From Couchioplanes caeruleus (lineage in GTDB: Bacteria > Actinomycetota > Actinomycetes > Mycobacteriales > Micromonosporaceae): 64,000 bases of DNA. The notes below the pieces were generated by a model. It worked only from the letters and a program-made list of their open reading frames with translations. It searched no databases and was not told the origin of the DNA. The stretch spans positions 3,224,001-3,288,000 of the forward strand of contig NZ_RJKL01000001.1 in NCBI RefSeq assembly GCF_003751945.1, in the 5' to 3' direction. Below are positions 28,812 through 37,425 of this stretch, one piece after another; within the stretch, counting starts at the first letter, position 1; each line of letters starts with the position of its first letter. Position numbers and translations under genes: made by a program.

Positions 28812-30599
28812 GTGCGGGTTCTTCTGCTCGTGACCGCGTTCAACGGCCTGAGTCAGCGGGTGTGGTGCGCGCTGCGGGAGGCCGGCCACGACGTCGGAGT
28901 GCTGCTCTCGACCAGCCCCCAGGACATGATCGACGGAGTACGCGCCGCGCAGCCCGAGCTGATCCTGTGCCCGTACCTGAAAGACCGCGTCCCGGCCGAG
29001 GTCTGGCAGCACTGGCGGACGGTGATCCTGCACCCCGGTCCGGTCGGTGACCGGGGTCCGTCCTCGCTCGACTGGGCCATCACCGAGGGTGCGTCCGCGT
29101 GGGGGGTCACCGCGCTGCAGGCCGTCGAGGAGATGGACGCCGGCCCGATCTGGGCCACCCGGACCTTCCCCATGCCGGCGGCTCCTCGCAAGTCCTCCCT
29201 CTACAACGGCCCGGTCGCCGACGCCTCCCTGGAATGCGCCTTCGAGGTCATCGCCAAGGCCGCCGACCCGGCGTTCCGGCCCACCGCCGCCACCGAGATG
29301 ACGGTCGAGGTGCAGGGCGCCCGGCCGCGGCCCGCGATGACCCAGGCGGACCGGGCCTTCGACTGGTCGGCGCCGACCGAGCACATCATCCGGCGGATCC
29401 GGGCGGCGGACGGCGCTCCCGGCGTGCGTACGGAACTCGCGGGGCTGGACGTCTTCGCCTACGACGCGCACACGGGTCTGGCCCGCGGCGTGCGCCCGGG
29501 CACGCTCGTCGCCCGCCGGCAGGGGGCGGTGCTCGTCGGCACTGGCGACGGCAGTGTCTGGCTAGGACACCTGCGCGACGCGTCCCGCCCCGGATGCTTC
29601 AAGCTTCCCGCCACCACACTGCTCGGCCGGCGGCTGCGCACCGTGCCGCAGTCGCCCCTGCCGGCCGGCATCGAGCCGGAGGCGCCCTCGTACCGACAGA
29701 TCCGGTACCGGCGCACCGGGTCGATCGGCTGGCTGGCCTTCGACTTCTACAACGGCGCGATGTCCGCCGGGCACTGCCGCCGGTTGCTCGCGGCGTTCCA
29801 GCATGCCGCCCAGCAGGACACCCGGGTCCTGGTGCTGCGCGGAGGAACCGACGCCTTCAGCCACGGAATCCACCTCAACGTCGTGGAGGCCGCCGCCGAC
29901 CCCGCCGCCTCGGCGTGGGCGAACATCAAGGCGATCAACGCGGTGTGCACCGCCCTGATCCGCTGCACCCGGCAGGTCGTGGTGGCGGCGTACGCGGGCA
30001 GCGCCGGAGCCGGCGGCGCCATCCTGGGCCTGGGCGCCGACGTCGTGGCCGCCCGCGACGGCGTGGTGCTGAACCCGTACTACGACATGGGTCTGTACGG
30101 CTCCGAGCTGCACACCTACACGCTGCCGCGGCGCGTCGGCGCGGAGACGGCCCAGCGGCTCATCGACGCGAAGCTGCCGGTCAGCACGCAGGAAGCCGCG
30201 TCGCTGGGGCTCGTCGACGAGGTGGGCCCGCGCCACCCCGAGGCGTACGCCGAGTGGCTGACCGCGCTCGCCCTGCGGCACGCCGACCCGCGGACGGCCG
30301 GCCGGCGCCGTGCGGCCAAGGCCAAGCGGCTCGCCGGCGAGCGGGTGCCGCTGGACGTGTACGAGTCCCGCGAGCTCGCGGAGATGAGCAGCGACATATT
30401 CGGCGACCGGTCGGGATTCGCGGCCGCCCGGCGCGCGTTCGTCGGCAAGGCGAGGGTGGCGACGCCCGAGCGGCTCCTGCTCACCGCCCCGGCACCGCAG
30501 AACGCGGCCCGCCCGCGGCAGCTCGGCCGGACCCGCAACTCCACGCCGGCAGCCGAACAACCGCCGCGCCTGCGCTCCGCCACACCCATGTCGGCCTGA
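28812..30599 (+). CDS. hypX: HypX/HoxX-like CO-forming hydrogenase maturation protein
   Basis: The 595-residue protein fuses a formyltransferase-like domain (about 1-285) to a crotonase-fold domain (about 300-500). HPGPVGDRGPSSLDW at 74-88 is the HypX version of the formyl-tetrahydrofolate site. The second half carries FDFYNGAMSAGHC, AGSAGAGGAILGLGADVV and NPYYDMGLYGSELHTYTLPR. In Aquifex and Ralstonia, HypX makes the CO ligand of NiFe-hydrogenase from N10-formyl-THF. The GTG at 28812 has GGGGAGG upstream. No hydrogenase gene lies in the window, so the partner must be elsewhere or the protein has another use. The C-terminal 60 residues are a basic, low-complexity tail. Confidence 0.85.
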   Translation: MRVLLLVTAFNGLSQRVWCALREAGHDVGVLLSTSPQDMIDGVRAAQPELILCPYLKDRVPAEVWQHWRTVILHPGPVGDRGPSSLDWAITEGASAWGVTALQAVEEMDAGPIWATRTFPMPAAPRKSSLYNGPVADASLECAFEVIAKAADPAFRPTAATEMTVEVQGARPRPAMTQADRAFDWSAPTEHIIRRIRAADGAPGVRTELAGLDVFAYDAHTGLARGVRPGTLVARRQGAVLVGTGDGSVWLGHLRDASRPGCFKLPATTLLGRRLRTVPQSPLPAGIEPEAPSYRQIRYRRTGSIGWLAFDFYNGAMSAGHCRRLLAAFQHAAQQDTRVLVLRGGTDAFSHGIHLNVVEAAADPAASAWANIKAINAVCTALIRCTRQVVVAAYAGSAGAGGAILGLGADVVAARDGVVLNPYYDMGLYGSELHTYTLPRRVGAETAQRLIDAKLPVSTQEAASLGLVDEVGPRHPEAYAEWLTALALRHADPRTAGRRRAAKAKRLAGERVPLDVYESRELAEMSSDIFGDRSGFAAARRAFVGKARVATPERLLLTAPAPQNAARPRQLGRTRNSTPAAEQPPRLRSATPMSA

Positions 30600-30614
30600 G
30601 GACTATTGCCGCGA

Positions 30615-30648
30615 TCCGGACATCGACGGATGGCGCATGTCGATCGGA
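30615..30648 (+). terminator. Hairpin after hypX
   Basis: TCCGGACATCGAC (30615-30627) pairs with GTCGATCGGA (30639-30648), leaving a three-base bulge and an 11-base loop. It begins 16 bases after the hypX stop and has no T-run. Confidence 0.45.
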
Positions 30649-30891
30649 GTGATTGCGCTCCGTAGACATCATGCCCCAACGCTCGTGAGTGTGATCACGA
30701 TACCCATCCGGCATGGCGCGCTATCCGTGTGAACGTGCAACCGTCTGTCACCAGTGTGGGTGGCGTCGGCGCTGCTCAAATCCATGATGGACCTCCGTAA
30801 GGCTACTGAGCGTAATGAAGGCGAACAGCATCCCGGGTGCGCGCGCCGCATCACACACTGTCATTTCCCGACTCGGTGCGAGGGGACGTAA
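30649..30891 (+). other. Intergenic region upstream of cslA
   Basis: These 243 bases are less GC-rich than the flanking genes and hold no plausible gene. They presumably carry the promoter of the cslA-glxA-cslZ operon. A GTGATCAC octamer palindrome lies near 30690. GAGGGGAC just before the ATG at 30892 is the ribosome site. No convincing -35/-10 pair could be assigned. Confidence 0.5.
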
Positions 30892-32769
30892 ATGAGCGAG
30901 CCGCGACCTCCGGCGGACCCGGCTCTCGCGCGAGCCCTCAACGCACCGACCGTCGCCCTGCCGGGCCGCTACGAGTACGCCGGATACAGCGTGCTGGCCG
31001 GCCCCGCGGAGAGCGTTGACGACGAGCCTCAGCAGGTGCGGATGCGGCCGCTCGCCCGGCGCCGCCCGTTCACCACGCTGCTCATCACCCTGTTCGCGTT
31101 CGCGTTCGAGGGCACGTTCTTCGCCTGGCTGATCACCTCGATCGACCTCCCCGACCGCGGGCTGCACATGTGGCTCTACGCGGCCACCCTCTTCATGATC
31201 GCGGCGACCGCGCTCATCGAGCTGTTCCGCCTCGTCAACGTCGTCACCCTGTGCCTGGCCACACTCTGGGCCCGCGACCCCGTGCCGATGGTCCCGGACG
31301 CCCGCCTGCGCGTCGCTTTCCTCACCACGATCGTGCCCGGCAAGGAACCGATCGCCATGGTGGAGCGCACCTTGCGCGCCGCCCGCGCCATCCGGCACTC
31401 GGGCCCCTTCGACGTCTGGCTGCTCGACGAGGGCGACGACGACGACGTCCGGCGGATGTGCGCCCGGATCGGCGTGAAGCACTTCTCGCGCAAGGGAAAG
31501 CCGGAGTACAACACCCCGGCGGGCGCCTTCAAGGCGAAGACCAAGCACGGCAACTACAACGCCTGGGTCGACGCGCAGGGCGACGGGTACGACGTCTTCG
31601 TCTCGGTCGACCCGGACCACGTGCCACTGCCCAACTTCTGTGAGCGACTGCTCGGCTACTTCCGCGACCCGGACGTCGCCTTCGTGGTCGGCCCACAGAT
31701 CTACGGCAACTACGACAATGTGGTCACCCGCTGGGCGGAGTCGCAGCAGTATCTCTTCCACTCGCTGCTCCAGCGCGCCGGCAACCGGCTCGGCATCTCG
31801 ATGCTGGTCGGCACCAACAACGCCGTGCGCATCGCGGCCCTGCGCAGCATCGGCGGCCTCCAGGACTCGATCACCGAGGACATGGCCACGAGCCTGGTGA
31901 TGCACAGCAACAAGAACCCGGAGTCCGGCCGGCGGTGGCGCTCGGTCTACACGCCGGACGTGCTCGCGGTCGGCGAGGGTCCCTCCTCGTGGACCGACTA
32001 CTTCAGCCAGCAGGACCGCTGGTCGCGCGGCACGGACGAGGTCGCCGTGACCTCCTTCGCGAAGCTCGCCTGGAAGCTCGGCTTCCGCCGGGGTCTGCAC
32101 TACATGCTGCTGATGTCGTACTACCCGCTCACCGCGCTCGCCTGGATCCTCGGCGCCGTCAACGCCGCCTGCTACATGGTGCTCGGCGCCAAGGGCGTCC
32201 TGGTGCCGCAGGAGGTGTGGCTGATGCTCTACGTCGACGCGGCCATCTTCCAGATCGGCCTCTACATCTGGAACCGGCGCCACAACGTCAGCCCGCACGA
32301 GGAGGCCGGCTCGTCCGGGCTGGCGGGCATGCTGGTGTCCACATTGTCCACGCCGATCTACGTCTCGTCGTTCGTCGGCGCGATCCTGCGCCGGCGCACC
32401 GGATTCGTGGTGACGCCCAAGGGCGACTCGGCCAGCCCCGACCGGCTGCTGACCTTCCGGCAGAGCCTGCGCTGGGCCGCGTTCTACGTCGCACTGCTCG
32501 TCGCCGCGCCGATCGGCGGCCACGTCAACGGCGCGATGTGGGTGTGGCCGAGCCTCAACCTGGTCATCTGCCTCACCCCGCCGGCCATCTGGGCCGCTCA
32601 GGAATGGCAGCGCCGCCGGGCCGCGCTCCGGTCGGCACCGCCGCCCGCACCCGCACCCGTATCGGCATCAGTACCCGTACCCGTACCCGTATCCGCATCC
32701 GCATCCGCATCCGTACCCGTACCCGTATCGAACAGTGAGATCGAAGCACCCGTGGAGTCGTACGCATGA
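30892..32769 (+). CDS. cslA: Cellulose synthase-like glycosyltransferase CslA
   Basis: The 625-residue family 2 transferase has two membrane spans near 60-110, a cytosolic GT-A domain and about four to five C-terminal spans (400-560). Processive motifs are all present: LLDEGDDDD near 176-184, DPDH near 241, TED near 328 and QQDRW near 372. In Streptomyces CslA makes a beta-glucan at hyphal tips and works with GlxA. Unlike BcsA there is no PilZ domain. The C-terminal 30 residues are a Pro-Val/Ser-Ala dipeptide tail encoded by a hexanucleotide repeat. The stop overlaps the glxA ATG (ATGA), so the two are coupled. Confidence 0.9.
   Translation: MSEPRPPADPALARALNAPTVALPGRYEYAGYSVLAGPAESVDDEPQQVRMRPLARRRPFTTLLITLFAFAFEGTFFAWLITSIDLPDRGLHMWLYAATLFMIAATALIELFRLVNVVTLCLATLWARDPVPMVPDARLRVAFLTTIVPGKEPIAMVERTLRAARAIRHSGPFDVWLLDEGDDDDVRRMCARIGVKHFSRKGKPEYNTPAGAFKAKTKHGNYNAWVDAQGDGYDVFVSVDPDHVPLPNFCERLLGYFRDPDVAFVVGPQIYGNYDNVVTRWAESQQYLFHSLLQRAGNRLGISMLVGTNNAVRIAALRSIGGLQDSITEDMATSLVMHSNKNPESGRRWRSVYTPDVLAVGEGPSSWTDYFSQQDRWSRGTDEVAVTSFAKLAWKLGFRRGLHYMLLMSYYPLTALAWILGAVNAACYMVLGAKGVLVPQEVWLMLYVDAAIFQIGLYIWNRRHNVSPHEEAGSSGLAGMLVSTLSTPIYVSSFVGAILRRRTGFVVTPKGDSASPDRLLTFRQSLRWAAFYVALLVAAPIGGHVNGAMWVWPSLNLVICLTPPAIWAAQEWQRRRAALRSAPPPAPAPVSASVPVPVPVSASASASVPVPVSNSEIEAPVESYA
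32645..32730 (+). repeat. Hexanucleotide repeat at the 3' end of cslA
   Basis: About fourteen consecutive 6-base units of the CCCGTA, TCCGCA and CCCGCA types run in frame and encode alternating Pro-Val, Ser-Ala and Pro-Ala dipeptides. Slipped-strand changes would alter only the length of the CslA tail. Confidence 0.9.
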
Positions 32770-34715
32770 AGCCCCGCCCCCGCCCCACGACGGCCCGCCG
32801 CCTGCTGAGCGCCGGCATCGCCCTGGTGGTCCTGAGCGTGCTCGTGTTCGTGAACCGGCCGATGGTCGCCTTCGGCGCCGACGCCTACCACGACTTCACC
32901 ATCAACCGGCAGTCCTACAAGGAGAAGTACGGCCACTGGTCGCGCCTGAACGTGCCGCAGAACTTCCGGGTCAACGCGATCCACGCCGCGCTGCTGAACA
33001 CCGGCAAGGTGCTCATCATCGCGGGCAGCGGCAACAACCGGGACAACTTCGAGGCCGGTACCTTCCGCACGGTGCTGTACGACCCCGCGAAGGACTCCTT
33101 CTCCGAGGTGCCCACGCCCACCGACGTGTTCTGCGCCGGGCACACCTTCCTGCCCAACGGCAACCTGCTGGTGGCCGGCGGCACGAAGTCGTACGAGGTG
33201 CTGGAGAAGGACATCACCCACGCCGCCGGGGTCATGAAGATCAAGAATGAGTCGCCGACCGGCGGGGCGCGTACCTTCCCGAAGGGCACGCTTCTGCTCG
33301 CGAAGAACGGCACCGCCTACCGCACCCGGGACGACCTGAGCGTGCCGGCCGCGACGGCGATGAAGCACGGCGACAAGGTCATGACCCACGCCGGAGAGGC
33401 CGAGGTGTGGGTGGACGCCGTGCAGCCGGGCGACGGCGCTGTCGTGGACCACCCGGCGCAGTACACGGTCGCCGGACTCACCGGCGAGGACCAGCGGAAC
33501 GTGTACGGCCTCTCCGACAAGATCACCCGGGAGAAGCAGGAGTACGGCGGCGACAAGACGTCGTACGAGTTCGACCCGCGCACCGAACGCTACGTGCGCA
33601 CCGGCGACATGGTGAAGAGTCGCTGGTATCCGACGCTGGCGGAGATGCCCAACGGCGACGTGCTCGCGGTCTCCGGCCTGGACCAGTTCGGCCGGATCCT
33701 GCCCGGCGACAACGAGCGCTACGTCAAGGACCAGCGGCGCTGGGTGGACGCGCCGGAGCTCAAGCGGGTCTTCCCGACGTACCCGTCGCTGCACCTCATG
33801 GCGGACGGCAAGCTGTTCTTCTCCGGCTCCAACGCGGGCTACGGCTCGGACACCGAGGGGCGGACCCCCGGCCTGTGGAACCTGAAGAACAACACCTTCC
33901 GGGTGGTGCCGGGGCTCAAGGACGCGCGCATGACGGAGACCAGCTCGTCGGTGCTGCTGCCGCCCGCCCAGGACCAGCGGGTGATGATCTTCGGCGGCGG
34001 CGAGGTCGGCGAGTCGGCGGTGTCGACGGCACGGACCGCCATCGCGGACCTCGACACGGCGAACCCGGCCTACGCCCCCGGTCCGGACCTGCCGAAGCCG
34101 GCACGCTACCTGAGCACGGTGGTACTGCCCGACGACACCGTCTTCACCACGGGCGGCTCGTCCGGCTACCGCGGCGGCCGGTACGGCGACCAGACCCGCA
34201 GCGACCTCTTCAACGCGCAGATCTACCGTCCCGCCACCGGACGGTTCGAGACGGCGGCGGACTCCACCGTCGGCCGCAACTACCATTCCGAGGCGCTCCT
34301 GCTGAGCGACGGACGGGTCATCACGATGGGCTCCGACCCGCTCTACGACCCGAGCGGGCGCAACCCCGGCACGTTCGAGCAGCGGATCGAGATCTACTCC
34401 CCGCCATACCTGTTCAAGGGCGAGCGACCCACGATCGGCCGGAACCCGGACACGGTGCAGCGCGGCACCACCTTCGGCGTGGCGACCCCGGACGCCGCCC
34501 GCATCCGCGCCGCCCGGCTCATGCGTCCCAGCGCGGTCACCCACGTCACCGACGTGGACCAGCGCTCGGTCGCGCTGGACATCACGTCGGCGGCGGGAGG
34601 CCTGGCCCTTTCCGTACCGAAGGCGAAGGGCTTGGTACCCTCCGGCTGGTACATGCTGTTCCTCATCGATGACCGGGGGTTGCCGTCCGTGGGCCGCTGG
34701 ATGCTGGTGCGCTGA
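32766..34715 (+). CDS. glxA: GlxA-like mononuclear copper-radical oxidase
   Basis: The 649-residue protein has an N-terminal signal anchor (about 13-37), Kelch-type propeller repeats and a C-terminal DUF1929 domain. The galactose-oxidase/GlxA active-site motifs are VFCAGH (Cys123), RWYPTL (Tyr near 287, the likely Tyr-Cys partner), NYHSEAL (Tyr-His near 505) and THVTDVDQR near 592, giving the final His ligand. In Streptomyces GlxA oxidises the glycan made by CslA and is needed for its deposition at tips. The ATG overlaps the cslA stop; the stop overlaps the cslZ ATG by one base. Confidence 0.92.
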   Translation: MKPRPRPTTARRLLSAGIALVVLSVLVFVNRPMVAFGADAYHDFTINRQSYKEKYGHWSRLNVPQNFRVNAIHAALLNTGKVLIIAGSGNNRDNFEAGTFRTVLYDPAKDSFSEVPTPTDVFCAGHTFLPNGNLLVAGGTKSYEVLEKDITHAAGVMKIKNESPTGGARTFPKGTLLLAKNGTAYRTRDDLSVPAATAMKHGDKVMTHAGEAEVWVDAVQPGDGAVVDHPAQYTVAGLTGEDQRNVYGLSDKITREKQEYGGDKTSYEFDPRTERYVRTGDMVKSRWYPTLAEMPNGDVLAVSGLDQFGRILPGDNERYVKDQRRWVDAPELKRVFPTYPSLHLMADGKLFFSGSNAGYGSDTEGRTPGLWNLKNNTFRVVPGLKDARMTETSSSVLLPPAQDQRVMIFGGGEVGESAVSTARTAIADLDTANPAYAPGPDLPKPARYLSTVVLPDDTVFTTGGSSGYRGGRYGDQTRSDLFNAQIYRPATGRFETAADSTVGRNYHSEALLLSDGRVITMGSDPLYDPSGRNPGTFEQRIEIYSPPYLFKGERPTIGRNPDTVQRGTTFGVATPDAARIRAARLMRPSAVTHVTDVDQRSVALDITSAAGGLALSVPKAKGLVPSGWYMLFLIDDRGLPSVGRWMLVR

Positions 34716-35806
34716 TGTCGCGACATGCCAGGCCGCGCGGCCTGTCGGCGCGCGGCTTGTTGTCGCGCGGCGTGTGGCCGCTGGCCGCGGCCGGGCTGTC
34801 GCTGGTCCTCGTCATCACCGCCATCGTGGTGCTGTCGCTGCGGGGCGAGGACTCGCCAGTCGTCACCGGCCCCGCCGCCGTGAGCGTGCCGGGGCCGGCG
34901 GCGAGCGGTGCTGACGGCGGCCTCGCCGGTCAGCAGCTCTACGCCGACCCGAAGGGCGCGGCCGCGGAACAGGTCCGGGCCTGGGAGAGCGCGGGACGCA
35001 CGGCCGACGCCGCCCGCATCCGGAAGATCGCCGACCAGCCGGTCGCGACCTGGTTCGCCGACGAGAGCGCCGGCTACGCCGACCGGGTCCGGCAACTGGT
35101 GACCGCGGCGACCACCGCCGGCCGGCTCCCGGTCCTCACGCTCTACCACATCCCGAACCGGGACTGCTCCGGCCAGTCCGCGGGCGGGGCCGCCGACGCG
35201 ACGGCCTACCGGACCTGGGTACGCGCCATCGCGGCAGCCCTGCGCGGGCACCGGGCGGTGATCGTGCTGGAGCCGGACGCGATCGCCCAGGCGGTCGAGG
35301 GCTGCCTCGACGACCGGGCGGCCAAGGAACGCTACGCCCTGCTCGCCGAGGCGATCGGCGCGCTCCGGGAGAACCCGGGCGTGCTCGTCTACCTGGACGC
35401 GGGCAACCCCACCTGGATCACCGACCCGTCCCGCATGCTCGCCGCGCTGCGCAGCTCCGGGATCGCCCGGGCCTCGGGCTTCGCCCTGAACGTCGCGAAC
35501 TTCGAGACGACGGCGGACAACGTCGCGTACGGCACCCGCCTCTCCGGCCTCCTCGGCGGCGCGCACTTCGTCGTGGACACGAGCCGCAACGGCAACGGCC
35601 CGGCCCGCAAGGGCGCCGGCAACAAGCACTGGTGCAACCCACCGGGCCGAGCCCTCGGCGACCCGCCGACCACTCGCACCGGGGTGCCGCTCGCCGACGC
35701 CTACCTGTGGGTGAAGCGACCCGGCGAATCCGACGGCGCCTGCGGCAACGGCGCACCCCCGGCCGGCCAATGGTGGCCCGAGTACGCCCTCGGCCTCATC
35801 CGATAA
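34715..35806 (+). CDS. cslZ: GH6 family endoglucanase CslZ
   Basis: The 363-residue protein has a basic N-terminus with a membrane anchor (about 20-42), a short linker and a GH6 catalytic domain. LYHIPNRDCSGQSAGG near 142-157 and VIVLEPDAIAQ near 183-193, which includes the catalytic aspartate, are the family signatures. NKHWCNPPGRALG and GACGNGAPPAGQWW in the C-terminal part are also typical. It likely trims the CslA glycan outside the membrane. The ATG overlaps the glxA stop by one base. A hairpin at 35817-35852 follows, so the operon ends here. Confidence 0.92.
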   Translation: MSRHARPRGLSARGLLSRGVWPLAAAGLSLVLVITAIVVLSLRGEDSPVVTGPAAVSVPGPAASGADGGLAGQQLYADPKGAAAEQVRAWESAGRTADAARIRKIADQPVATWFADESAGYADRVRQLVTAATTAGRLPVLTLYHIPNRDCSGQSAGGAADATAYRTWVRAIAAALRGHRAVIVLEPDAIAQAVEGCLDDRAAKERYALLAEAIGALRENPGVLVYLDAGNPTWITDPSRMLAALRSSGIARASGFALNVANFETTADNVAYGTRLSGLLGGAHFVVDTSRNGNGPARKGAGNKHWCNPPGRALGDPPTTRTGVPLADAYLWVKRPGESDGACGNGAPPAGQWWPEYALGLIR

Positions 35807-35816
35807 GCACCAAGGC

Positions 35817-35852
35817 GGCGTCCGGGTAACCAAGATCACCATCTCGGACGCC
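35817..35852 (+). terminator. Hairpin after the cslA-glxA-cslZ operon
   Basis: GGCGTCCG at 35817-35824 pairs with CGGACGCC at 35845-35852 across a 20-base loop, 11 bases beyond the cslZ stop. Confidence 0.65.
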
Positions 35853-35949
35853 CTCCTCTGAGCCCTATTGACCCGTTTTACGGCGACCCGGCAATCGACG
35901 ACGAACTCTAGGCTTCGGCGGTTCGTTAGTTGATCACGGGGAGCATTGC

Positions 35950-37026
35950 ATGTTTCTTCGCAAGTTGACCGGAGCGGCGCTGACCGTCGCCATTGGACTG
36001 GCATCGGTCGCACTGAGTTCGCCGGCTCGGGCAGAGGAGGCCAAGCCCGACCTCAAGGTCACCGTCGCGTTCAACCGCGACATCGGCAAGGTGGGCGACG
36101 CCGTCACCGTCTCCGTCACCATCACCAACAACGGCACCGTCACCGCGAAGAACGTCCGGAACATAAAGGGGGCGTTTCCCCCGTTGGACTACACGCCCCC
36201 GACACTCGCTGACGGGCCGGGCGTGTTCGATCTCGCGCCAGGAGAGTCGACGGTGCGGAAATACCACGGCATCATCAATCAGGAGGGGTACAAGATCGGC
36301 CACCTCTACTTCGCTTTTGTCTTCCAGGCGGAGAACTGGGACGAGAACCCGCGGGACAACTGGGCATTCCGCAACATGCGGGTGCCGGGAATTCGCAGTA
36401 ACTACACGGTCCGCGCTCAGGAGGACCACACCCACGTCCCTGTCGCCGGCGTCGTCGTCGAAATCACCGAGCAGACCGACAGCCCCGGCAAGTTCACGGC
36501 GCGACTGACGACCGATGCCGCCGGGAATGCCGACTTCACGAACCTCCCGCTCGGAAGGTACATCGTGCGGGCCATTGCTCCAGCGGGATGGACGGGGAAG
36601 TATTCCGACGACCTCGAGCGCTACACCTGGGTCGAGCCGAACGATCCGGACAAGCTGTCGACGCTCACGCTGGTGCGGAACGGCGATCCGACAACCGCTC
36701 CGAGCACGCCGGCTCCGGCCGCCTCCACCGGCGGGCCCGCACCGAACGTCCCGCCCACCGGCGGACCTGTGCCGAGCGTCCCGTCCACCGGCAAGCCCGC
36801 GCCGAGCGTCCCGTCCAGCGAGGGCCCGGCGGTCGCACCGAGTTCGACCCCCTCGGGCGAAGCGCTCGTAGACGCCGGTGAGGGTGACGACGAGGAAGGT
36901 GGCCTCCCGCTCACCGGCGGCAACGCGACCGCGATGGTCGGTGCCGGCCTGGGCCTGTTCGTCGCCGGCGGCGCAGCATTCCTGCTGGCGCGTCAGCGGC
37001 GCACCCGCTTCACCAGTTCCGGCTGA
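35950..37026 (+). CDS. LPXTG-anchored surface protein
   Basis: The 358-residue protein starts with a Sec signal peptide ending SSPARAEE (about residue 29). Then come a CARDB/DUF11-like beta domain (about 34-100, TVSVTITNNGTVTAKNV) and a SpaA/carboxypeptidase-regulatory-like fold (about 155-235, TTDAAGNADFTNLPLGRY). A Pro/Ser/Thr-rich spacer with imperfect PS-x-PSTG repeats (about 255-300) follows. The C-terminus has LPLTGG (about 319-324), a hydrophobic span and a basic tail RQRRTRF, a full sortase signal. It would be covalently attached to peptidoglycan. GGGGAG precedes the ATG. No sortase gene is in the window. Confidence 0.88.
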   Translation: MFLRKLTGAALTVAIGLASVALSSPARAEEAKPDLKVTVAFNRDIGKVGDAVTVSVTITNNGTVTAKNVRNIKGAFPPLDYTPPTLADGPGVFDLAPGESTVRKYHGIINQEGYKIGHLYFAFVFQAENWDENPRDNWAFRNMRVPGIRSNYTVRAQEDHTHVPVAGVVVEITEQTDSPGKFTARLTTDAAGNADFTNLPLGRYIVRAIAPAGWTGKYSDDLERYTWVEPNDPDKLSTLTLVRNGDPTTAPSTPAPAASTGGPAPNVPPTGGPVPSVPSTGKPAPSVPSSEGPAVAPSSTPSGEALVDAGEGDDEEGGLPLTGGNATAMVGAGLGLFVAGGAAFLLARQRRTRFTSSG

Positions 37027-37264
37027 GCGTTCCACCGTAGGTGCGACGCTGCGGGCTCCGGCCGCAGTCGCGCTGGCCTGGCGTGAGCAGCGGAGCAGTC
37101 GGTAGGTAGCGGGTCTCGGTGTTCCAGTCCGGGACGGTCGCGGCCAGCTCGGACAGACGCCGCCGTGCCGCGGCGCGTTCGACCTCCTCGGCTCGCTGCG
37201 CGCGTCTCGTCGCCTCGAAGGCCCGTCGCGCACACGCCTTCCGCCAACGGCTGAGCAAAGACAT
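37010..37264 (-). CDS. Small basic protein of unknown function
   Basis: The 84-residue product opens MSLLSRWRKACARRAFEA and is very rich in Arg, with one long helix (about 3-43). It has no membrane segment or known domain. GCGGGAGG sits at ideal spacing before the ATG, which is the main support. Its 3' end overlaps the end of the convergent LPXTG gene by 17 bases. Confidence 0.6.
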   Translation of the reverse strand: MSLLSRWRKACARRAFEATRRAQRAEEVERAAARRRLSELAATVPDWNTETRYLPTAPLLTPGQRDCGRSPQRRTYGGTLSRNW

Positions 37265-37379
37265 CGTCGCCTCCCGCGTGATCGTCGTGAGGGAGGCGAC
37301 GAGCTGACGGTTGCCGCCTCCACCCCGATCGTCGTGGCGCCGGGACTCGATGTGGAGATGGGCGGTGTCCGCCGAGCCT

Positions 37380-37413
37380 GCTCTCCTGTCCGCAAGCCTG
37401 TGGACAGGAGGGC
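37380..37413 (-). terminator. Hairpin after the XRE regulator gene
   Basis: GCTCTCCTGTCC at 37380-37391 pairs with GGACAGGAGGGC at 37402-37413 (12 pairs, one G-T) across a 10-base loop, 12 bases beyond the stop at 37426. Confidence 0.7.
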
Positions 37414-37425
37414 AGGCGAGGCGCC

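Noticed and set aside
30687..30702. Possible Crp-type site (GTGTGATCACG) upstream of cslA
   Set aside because: Only the central GTGATCAC is symmetric; it lacks the TGTGA-N6-TCACA spacing, so no call was made.
30892..32769. Bacterial cellulose synthase BcsA instead of CslA
   Set aside because: There is no PilZ domain and no bcsB or bcsC nearby. The glxA and GH6 neighbours match the CslA system.
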